Source: Oscheius tipulae
Lineage: Eukaryota > Nematoda > Chromadorea > Rhabditida > Rhabditidae
Direction: 5' to 3'
Length of the DNA: 64,000 nt
Assembly: GCA_037178975.1 (NCBI GenBank)
Contig: JASJZH010000005.1
Coordinates: 62,001-126,000 of the forward strand
Shown here: piece after piece, positions 57,172-64,000 of the stretch
Numbering within the stretch: the stretch's first letter is position 1
How the letters are laid out: every line of letters starts with the position of its first letter
The notes under the pieces: model-generated
What the model was told of the DNA's origin: nothing
Databases searched by the model: none
What the model saw: the letters and a program-made list of their open reading frames with translations, nothing else
Position numbers and translations under genes: made by a program

Positions 57172-58782
57172 ATGACTTCAGTTACCTCTGAGCTCTTGGA
57201 TTACAAGATGCCTGCCATGAAGGCTCTCTGTCAGGAAGGCCAGCAAATTATTGACAGTTTTGAATTCAAGGTAAGGTTGGTATTTTTCCGAACTTTTCTT
57301 TCCAGTTAAACAATGGGCTGCAAGTTTTGTGCAGTCTCTTGTCAATTATAGCCAACATCGCCTTTATCATGAAGGACTACAGAGAAATATATTTCCACAA
57401 AAATGTTAAAGTGAGTGTTTCTCTGTCTATCTGTCTCGTTGTCTTTCTGTCTCTCTCTATCACGCTGTCTTTGCAACCACAGAAAACAGATAAGGTTGTC
57501 AGATTATCATTGCTACGATTCTGGGAGCAAATATTGGTCACAGCTTCTTCGGCGTTGTTCTACAGGTAGGTCCGGTCACGAAATATGAACAAAATAGGAT
57601 ATGATATTCATTTATACGAACACAAACATTATTCACTGTGAGAGGGAGTAAAGAAAGATAGCAGAGGGTAATAGCTATTGTCTTATAGAAATAACTGAGT
57701 TTGTAACACTCAAGGTCAAAATTGACGTACATACATAACAGTTTTTCTACTAAATTTTCACAAAACCAGTCAAGTTTATTTCAGAGCACGCATCTCTATC
57801 TCTACCTGACAGCTCAAAACGGATGTCGAGTCCTCGTCCCGCAGTACTTCTGTCTCATTCTTCGAGGACCCATGTCCATGCTTCTGACCTCTTTCGTCCC
57901 TCTCAACGCCGCAATTGTCATCGAGAGGCTGATAGCAACAAAACAAGCCGGATCATATGAGACCAAAAATAGTCTTATAGGATGCTTTCTGGTCACTATT
58001 TCGGTAACTTCCCTTTTTGGTTATGCATAATGATACGTAATTCCAGCTGCTGCTATCAGCACTTCTATGCATGTACATTTATTCGACAGGATCATTGAAT
58101 GGTTCCTGTACTTACTGTCAATTTTCGAATCAGATGACCGGAGCGACTGTGAGACAGATCTTCTATACGGGAATTGTGATAGAGCTGTTAACAGTTGGAG
58201 GATTTTTGTGGGCTTGGAGACTGAACTCTTCGGGAAAGATTCGGTGAGATAGAGAGACAGTGAGACAGAGAGGCAGACAGACACAGGGAGAGAATGACAG
58301 AAAGACAGAAAAACAAAAAAAAAACAGAGATACAAAGAGAGGGACAGAGAGAGACAGAGCAGCAAACACAGAGAGACAAAAATCAATAATTTTGTTTCCA
58401 GAAAAGTCTTCGACATGAGAGTCACCTACCAAAACAAGGAAAACTTGTCGGTTCTGAAACTACTCCTTCCTCTGGTCCTATTCCATCTTCTCATCTTTGG
58501 ACTCTTCAATCTAACAAACACTCTCTTGACATACTTCCTGAAAAGTATGACACCGATGACCATCAAAACTGCCTACTCTGCCTCTTACGTAGGCTCAAAT
58601 CTTTTTTTTGAGCAAAAAGTTCTTTTTTCTAGATCATTCCTCTTTACTGCCTCCTGTCTCCCTTTCTACTGTCTTCAATTGCTCGAAAGCAGAAAAAGAC
58701 CAGACGACAGGAGATTTTGAAGATGGCCAATACTGTGGCTACCCAGGACAACTACCATGACTATTACAATAAATTTTGGTGA
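57172..58782 (+). CDS. Srab/Sra-like 7TM chemoreceptor 1 (339 aa)
   Basis: Seven exons close in frame: 57172-57270, 57306-57410, 57503-57565, 57785-58003, 58047-58243, 58402-58588, 58633-58782. Helix 1 leads to IYFHKNVKIIIATILGANIG; the extracellular cysteine block GCRVLVPQYFCL precedes helix 3, and the cytosolic end of helix 3 is PLNAAIVIERLIATKQAGSY, matching the VIERxxAT...YE signature of the Srab/Sra group. The loop motif TYQNKENLSVLKLLLP precedes helix 6. The C-terminus is DNYHDYYNKFW. It is the first of three tandem paralogues sharing intron positions and phases. Confidence 0.88.
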
Positions 58783-58789
58783 TTAGAAA

Positions 58790-59325
58790 CTTTGTCTCTG
58801 TATCGGTGCACCAATGCCGTTCGACCCGAATAGTACGTTTCTCTCGCAATGCTCGCATTTTATCGACCTTGCTCCTTTTCTTCCTTCCCTCAATTGTCTA
58901 CTCTTCCAATTTCAATGTCTACGTGACCGCTCAACCCCACCCTTCGCTGGTCATGATGAATCTCCGGGAGTAAGACCACCACTTCTACTAACGACACGAC
59001 TATACTAAAATCAAACTGAGTGGATCGGCTGTAGGAGACGAAGTCGATTCCCTTATGTTCGAGCTGTCTCTCTCTCTCTCTCTCTCTCAATCATCAGTCT
59101 ATTTTTCGAATTCCTACCCACCCTCAAGGCAATTAGTCTCTGCGGTTTCTTCCGTAGGCTTTCCCTTCACATGACTAAATATTTTTCAGGAATATCCAGG
59201 CACCGTGAGAAAAAAAGTCACCTTTCAGTTTTACAAACATCGCGATAATCTGTCTCCTTCTTTTCAACTTCAACGAGCGGAAGAATTGAATGGATGGGTC
59301 GAGAGTTCAGGACGCTATTTCCGTC
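58790..59325. other. Spacer between Srab-like receptors 1 and 2
   Basis: No gene recognised; a CTCTCT microsatellite lies at 59064-59090. Some open frames look weakly hydrophobic but show no receptor motif. Confidence 0.35.
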
Positions 59326-59328
59326 GAG

Positions 59329-60523
59329 ATGGCAGCCAACTATTCTTATATTGCTGCCTGTCAAGAAGGAGATGTTTTGTTGAAAAACACCAGCTTGAAG
59401 GTATGTTTCATCAAATGACTCAATGATTTTTTCAGGCAGCCCTTTTCATGAATTGTTTCGTAAGCATTGCAGCAATTGTGAGCAACATTGCCTTCATTCA
59501 GTACGACCTCAAACTACTATACTTTCACGCCAATATCAAGGTAAGTGCCAGAGAGACAGGGAGAAAGATACTGGTCTTTCTTTAGATTATAGTGATTTCT
59601 ACCTTATTGCTGAATATCATTAGTAGTTTCACACTGGCTGTTCTACAGGTAACCCTGCTTCTTTCAGTTCGAGCAAAATCTTTTCAGGGAACTCATTTTT
59701 ACCTGTTCCTGATAAAAATAGATGGCTGTGATGTCCTAGTCTCATTATATTTCTGTGTCTCCACAAGAATCATCATAGCTCTTTCCAACACACTCTTTGT
59801 TCCATTGAACGCGGCAATTGTTATCGAAAGATGGTACGCGACTAGAAAATCCGATTCCTACGAGAAAAGTGGCCGTCTCCTGGGCATTGTTCTTATATTT
59901 TCGTCTTTTGTCTTCTCACTACTAGTTCTCTTATTTAATCTGCAAACAACACCGCTAAATATGGCCAAGATGGCATATTGTGCAGCCACAAACCCTTCAA
60001 ATTCGAACGCTATCGCGGTTTCGAGTTTCATTCAGGTTACTGTGGAGATGGTCACACTGGTTCTGTATTTTGGTGTCTGGAGGCAAAATATGAAGAAGAA
60101 GTTGAGGTACAAAGCGACAGAGAGACAGAGAGATAACTTGAATTCCAGAAAAGTCTTCAACATAAGAAGCGGGTACCAACTCCAGGAAAATATCAACGTG
60201 CTGGGACTTCTCTGGCCACGTGTCCTATTTCATTTGATCATTTTCACCATCCAAAATCTGACCAACGGCCTCCTGCCATTAATTTTCGGATGGTCAAGCC
60301 CCGTCGTTGTCAAAACTGCATTGGCTTTGGCTAATGTAAGCTCCTCCTATACTTACCACATATTTTTTGTCAGATTATCCCATTCTACTGCCTCTTCTCG
60401 CCATTCTTCTTGTCCTGGATTGGTCGGAAACAGAGAAAGGCAAGAGCGAGGAGGTTGGAAGAACTCGCACAGTCGAGACCTACTGGACAAGATTATGAGA
60501 GTTTTTATAGGAAACATTGGTAA
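59329..60523 (+). CDS. Srab/Sra-like 7TM chemoreceptor 2 (331 aa)
   Basis: Six exons close in frame: 59329-59400, 59436-59540, 59586-59648, 59688-60106, 60149-60335, 60374-60523. The start MAANYSYIAACQEGDVLL parallels receptor 3. DGCDVLVSLYFC gives the cysteine pair, NAAIVIERWYATRKSDSYEK the family signature, and IRSGYQLQENINVLGLLWPR the conserved loop before helix 6. The intron found after helix 4 in receptors 1 and 3 is absent here, an intron loss or gain within the cluster. The C-terminus is GQDYESFYRKHW. Intact. Confidence 0.88.
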
Positions 60524-60739
60524 ATAAAGATAAGGAAGACAGAGACACAGAGAGGCCGGTAGACAGGAAGCCAGAGAGACAGAAAGACAGGGAGGCAGAG
60601 AGATTTCTCTGCTACTCATTCCCATATGGCCAGTTTATCACCGAATTATGACCTCCAAAAAGCCAAGAGGTCTAACGATGCCAACTTTATTTTTCTATTA
60701 GCAGACAAACAGAAAGCGTTATGATTTGGTTGTCTTGTC

Positions 60740-61260
60740 CCCGAACAAGGATGTACACTCAGCGAATCGATGGTAGGAATCTTAATTTTGAAGTCACATT
60801 GCTCCTGGCGATATCCCAGCTCCCCACGTTTTTCTTTAAGCAGTAGTTTTCAAAGTGTACGAGGAGATACAGGCCGTAGTTCTCTTCATTCTGATCCGTT
60901 TAGCTGGATAGTGATGCCTTCCTTGCTGCGGTAAACCCAGTCCGTGGTTGCGAAGCGATCGTCCGAGTTGAGTGGAAAGAGAGAGAGAGGCAGAGATCCC
61001 CACTTCGTGAAGTCGGTAAAGCAGATCAGTTTTCATTGAATTTTATCCTTTCAAAATAGAGAATGAAATATGAGAATGAGTTGCAGGATTCCCAAGAAGG
61101 CAGAGTTTTCAAGGAAACGGAGGTGGCATGGGAATGTTGAGTTAGACATTCCGCACGAACCATACTTCCCATTGAATTGGATCTTCAAGAGGATCAAAAG
61201 TTTCATTTCCTCAACGCAGTGACGCTGAATTTTTGCCTTCCTGGCTTTTCCTCCTGTACG
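60740..61260 (-). pseudogene. Unidentified minus-strand coding remnant
   Basis: On the minus strand around 60970-60890 a frame reads NSDDRFATTDWVYRSKEG and ends after IQLNGSE; shifted by one frame it goes on as NEENYGLYLLVHFENY near 60880-60840. Composition is protein-like and the two pieces look like one sequence with a frameshift, but I recognise no family. An upstream piece near 61260 starts MRTGGKARKAKIQRHC. It lies between Srab-like receptors 2 and 3 on the opposite strand. Low confidence as anything more than a remnant. Confidence 0.25.
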
Positions 61261-61453
61261 CATCTTTCTCCTCCAAGCTTAATCAGAGCAGCACAAATTG
61301 GGCCGATTCAGAACTACACACAACTTCCCCGCAGCATCATAATCCATTCTCGAATCGCTCTCACAGCAGATTTCTTCAGCAGCCGTTTCGACTCGACCAA
61401 GCATGAAACTGGCTGCTCAATAGATCTTGGATTCGTGTTGTTCGCTGCGCGAA

Positions 61454-63094
61454 ATGAACTATTCGGCCGCCTGCCAAGAAGGAGAACTTTTCATGCACAG
61501 TCTACTTTTTAAGGTTCGCTGTCTATGTCTGTCTCTATCTGTCTCTGTATCGGTCCTTGACCTGAAAGTTTCAGTCTTCTCTGTACTACCACGCAGTTAC
61601 GAGTCTTGGAGCCGTGGCCAGCAATCTCTATTTCATCAAGCACAATCTCTCTCTCTTATACTTTCACGTCAACGTCAAGGTGAGTGACAGTCCAGGGATA
61701 TTCAATAACAATGCTCAGATCATTGTGATTTCTGCCCTGGTCTTCAACATTGCACACAGTTCAGGATTAGCTTTTTTAGAGGTAAGGAGACAGAGAAACA
61801 AACATCCAGAGCTTACTCAGCGACCTCGATAACCTTAGGATGTGTAAAAACAAAAATTTTCGATTGGCTGAACCCGGATCTTCATATTACTAGACAGGGA
61901 TGCCATTCGGCTGAAATTTTTCAATGCTGTACGGGAGCGCTCGTTTCGAACTAAATGGCCTAGTGATTATCACGTTCGCTTGAAGTTCACTCGCCACCAG
62001 GCACAAAAGTTTTTATTTTTGGTATCTCAGGGATTTCATGGTCGTTGACCACGCCTCTGATGTTAGTTTTGCTCTAAAATAGGTCAATTTGTCAGTATGA
62101 CAATTTTCCGAGCATACTTTTTTCGCTATCGTTGTCCCGTTATTGTCAGGGGAACAGAGAGAGAGAGAGACAGAGAGACATAGAGAAATTCAGTGTTTCA
62201 GTGCTACCACCTCTTGCTCTACTCATACTACTCCACGGGGTGCGAAGTTCTCGTACCTTCCCGTTTCTGCATAGTCACACGGGGAGCCATAGCCATCTTC
62301 TACAGCATTTTGGGCCCTCTCAATGCGATAGTCGTGATTGAGCGATGGTATGCCACAAAGTACTCGGACACGTACGAAAATAAGGGAGCCTCTCTGGGAA
62401 TTCTACTGGTTCTGCTCTCTGTAAGTGACTGTCTACTTTTGATGAGATTCTTCAGTGTGTTTTCACCATGGTCTGTGCTGCCTACGTTGCAAGAAATACG
62501 CCCTTTGCCCAGACCGATCTGGCATATTGCGCTGTGACTTCGCGGTCGAATGCAAATTCAACGACTGTCATCAGTTTTGTGTACATACTCCTCGAAGTTT
62601 TCACTCTGATTTTCTATTTTGTCCTCTGGTACCAGAATAAGAGGAAGAGCATGAAGTCAGTTAACTTTTGTCCCCCTCACTTCCCCCTTTAGACGAGTCT
62701 TCAATATTCGGACAGAATACCAGCTTCAAGAAAACATCATTGTTTTGTGTCTCCTCTGGCCAAGAGTTGTCTTCCATCTGGTCATCTTTTTGGTTCAAAA
62801 TACTGCCACTGCCTTGATTCCTATCGTTTTGAAATGGGACGACTTGGTTCTAACGAGAACGTCGTTATGTTTTGCTTATGTGAGTCATGAAAAAGTGAGA
62901 TAATGAAGAGAGGCAGAGAGACAGAGACATTGTTCATTTTCCAGCTTGTGCCAATCTACTGCCTCCTCTCTCCCTTCTTTCTTTCCTGGATCGGCCGAAA
63001 TCAAAAAAGGACCCGACTACAGCGACTTGAAGAGCTTGCCAAGTGTCGTCCCTCCGGTTCGGATTACGAAAATTACTATGTCAGAGACTGGTAG
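61454..63094 (+). CDS. Srab/Sra-like 7TM chemoreceptor 3 (327 aa)
   Basis: Seven exons close in frame: 61454-61513, 61575-61679, 61719-61781, 62202-62420, 62456-62655, 62693-62879, 62945-63094. Start MNYSAACQEGELFMHSLL. It has STGCEVLVPSRFC, the signature NAIVVIERWYATKYSDTYEN and IRTEYQLQENIIVLCLLWPR. The last exon encodes SPFFLSWIGRNQKRTRLQRL and the C-terminus GSDYENYYVRDW. The 420-bp third intron contains a tRNA-like repeat. The stop is only 117 bp before the BED-cyanase start, close enough for co-transcription in a nematode operon. Confidence 0.88.
61850..62045. repeat. tRNA-like dispersed repeat, copy 6
   Basis: The plus-strand half is clear: aaatggcctagtgattatcacgttcgcttg and gttcactcgccacc. 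The left half is diverged (gaacccggatcttcatatta ctagac...). The joint tgctgtacgggagcgc is recognisable. It lies in an intron of Srab-like receptor 3. Confidence 0.5.
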
Positions 63095-63211
63095 TGTAAT
63101 GAATTTTCCTGATTCTCTCCAAGTGCAACACGTCTCCGTTTCCCTGGTGACTAGCCGCTGATAATCCGGGCTGGTGTCGATACCGCTCCAGCCTGCCGCG
63201 TATATTCGACT

Positions 63212-64000
63212 ATGAGTTCCGAAGCTTGGAAGTTTTTCATCAAAATGGGCGATGAGGCCATTTGTGCCCTTTGTGGGCAGACTATGAAGCTGCCAAGCAG
63301 CTCAACATCGACCCTTCTTCGTCACATGAGACGGAAGCATCGGCAGCAATTCTGCAAAGATCCTGGTGACGAGGTCAGTACCAAAGAGATCGAGAATGGT
63401 AAAGAAGGGGAGAATCCAAGGTCAGTTCTGTTTTGGAACCCTAGCCTGTAGTGATCTTTTGTCTTTTGTCTCTCTCAAAGACGACAGGCTCCTAGTCTTC
63501 ATTGTAAAGTTGGCGCCTGACAGCAGACCCGCTTTCCAACTGACCGCTTATAAACACCAGCTTCTTTTTCGATTCTTCACTGGACAGCATCTCTTGTTTC
63601 AGTACAATGACCCGCGCCCAGGTGACAGACAAGATTCTCGAGCAGAAAGTCATTCGCCAGCTTCAATGGAAGGATGTGGCTGTTAAATTAGGTAAGTATA
63701 CTTCTGAAACAGTGTTATGGATTCAGGAATGAGTCCAACTTGGACAGTGGCTACCTGTCTCGGACAGGGAACGTGTACTCCTGAACAGGCTGTCCATCTC
63801 GCTGAGATCTTTGGGCTTTCTGAGACGGAGGTCCTCTTTCTGCAACAGGTTCCTACCAGGAAGGGACCCGAGCGTGTTCCTAACGATCCTCTACTGTACC
63901 GACTTCATGAGGCGAGTCTCTCAGTCTCTCTGTTCGTCTGTCTCTGTGCCTCTGTCTTCCTGTCTCTTTCCATCCTACCCGTTAAAAATTTTTAGGCTCT
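63212..64000 (+). CDS. BED zinc finger joined in frame to cyanase (cyanate hydratase), 3' end outside window
   Basis: Exon 1 (63212-63420) encodes a BED-type zinc finger: SSEAWKFFIKMGDEAICALC then LLRHMRRKH, with the aromatic block and the C-C-H-H ligands. It ends in phase 2 at ccaag|gtcagt. After a 182-bp intron (acceptor cttgtttcag) exon 2 (63603-63691) continues in the same frame as MTRAQVTDKILEQKVIR; exon 3 (63727-63909) follows a 35-bp intron. From there it is cyanase: AVKLGMSPTWTVATCLGQG, AEIFGLSETEVLFLQQVP, VPNDPLLYRLHE. The Arg and Glu of YRLHE correspond to catalytic Arg96 and Glu99 of E. coli CynS; the catalytic Ser lies beyond the edge. Cyanase converts cyanate and bicarbonate to ammonia and carbon dioxide. 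The intron after CATGAG starts GCGAGT. A separate cyanase starting at 63607 is the alternative. Confidence 0.8.

Noticed and set aside
1-64000. CRISPR arrays, bacterial operons or riboswitches
   Set aside because: Spliceosomal introns, chemoreceptors and TATA promoters show a eukaryotic nuclear sequence. Regular spacer-repeat structure is absent.

Overview
The window reads as nematode nuclear DNA. The main reason is two families of 7TM chemoreceptors known only from nematodes, Srg-like and Srab/Sra-like, together with short introns (often 35-70 bp), very dense genes, and splice-acceptor motifs (TTTCAG/TTTTTAG) placed 0-5 bases before many start codons, as expected for spliced-leader trans-splicing. 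Introns and spacers are filled with degenerate CTCTGT/ACAGAG tracts. Exon structures were worked out by eye from donor/acceptor motifs and reading frame, and most multi-exon models close exactly in frame.

Left part (1-26.5 kb): a broken Tc1/mariner transposase at the edge; a secreted Gln-rich repeat protein; a 322-aa WD40 protein; a large 445-aa alpha-crystallin heat-shock protein behind a TATA box and a heat-shock-element-like palindrome; a 12-kb Dbl-family Rho GEF of MCF2L/DBS type (Sec14, spectrin-like region, DH, PH) with a candidate internal first exon; and a partial chemoreceptor on the minus strand.

Middle (27.8-42.3 kb): the most unusual region. About a dozen tiny genes on both strands encode 57-230-aa proteins with an N-terminal PPxY motif, often in the context PPxYSxLFPE, and one C-terminal membrane segment. 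They look like lineage-specific, tail-anchored WW-domain ligands. A ZFAND1 gene, a tRNA-Gln and a cytochrome P450 lie among and beside them.

Right part (42.9-64 kb): four Srg-like receptors, a flavin-containing monooxygenase with a dead LINE fragment in one intron, a 1.8-kb inverted-repeat transposable element, three tandem Srab-like receptors, and finally a BED zinc-finger exon that splices in frame onto a cyanase (cyanate hydratase) running off the window. P450, FMO and cyanase are detoxification-type enzymes and the receptors are chemosensory, so this half looks like an environment-facing accessory region.

A dispersed repeat built of two tRNA-like halves placed head to head, flanked by short inverted ends, occurs at least six times, mostly inside introns.
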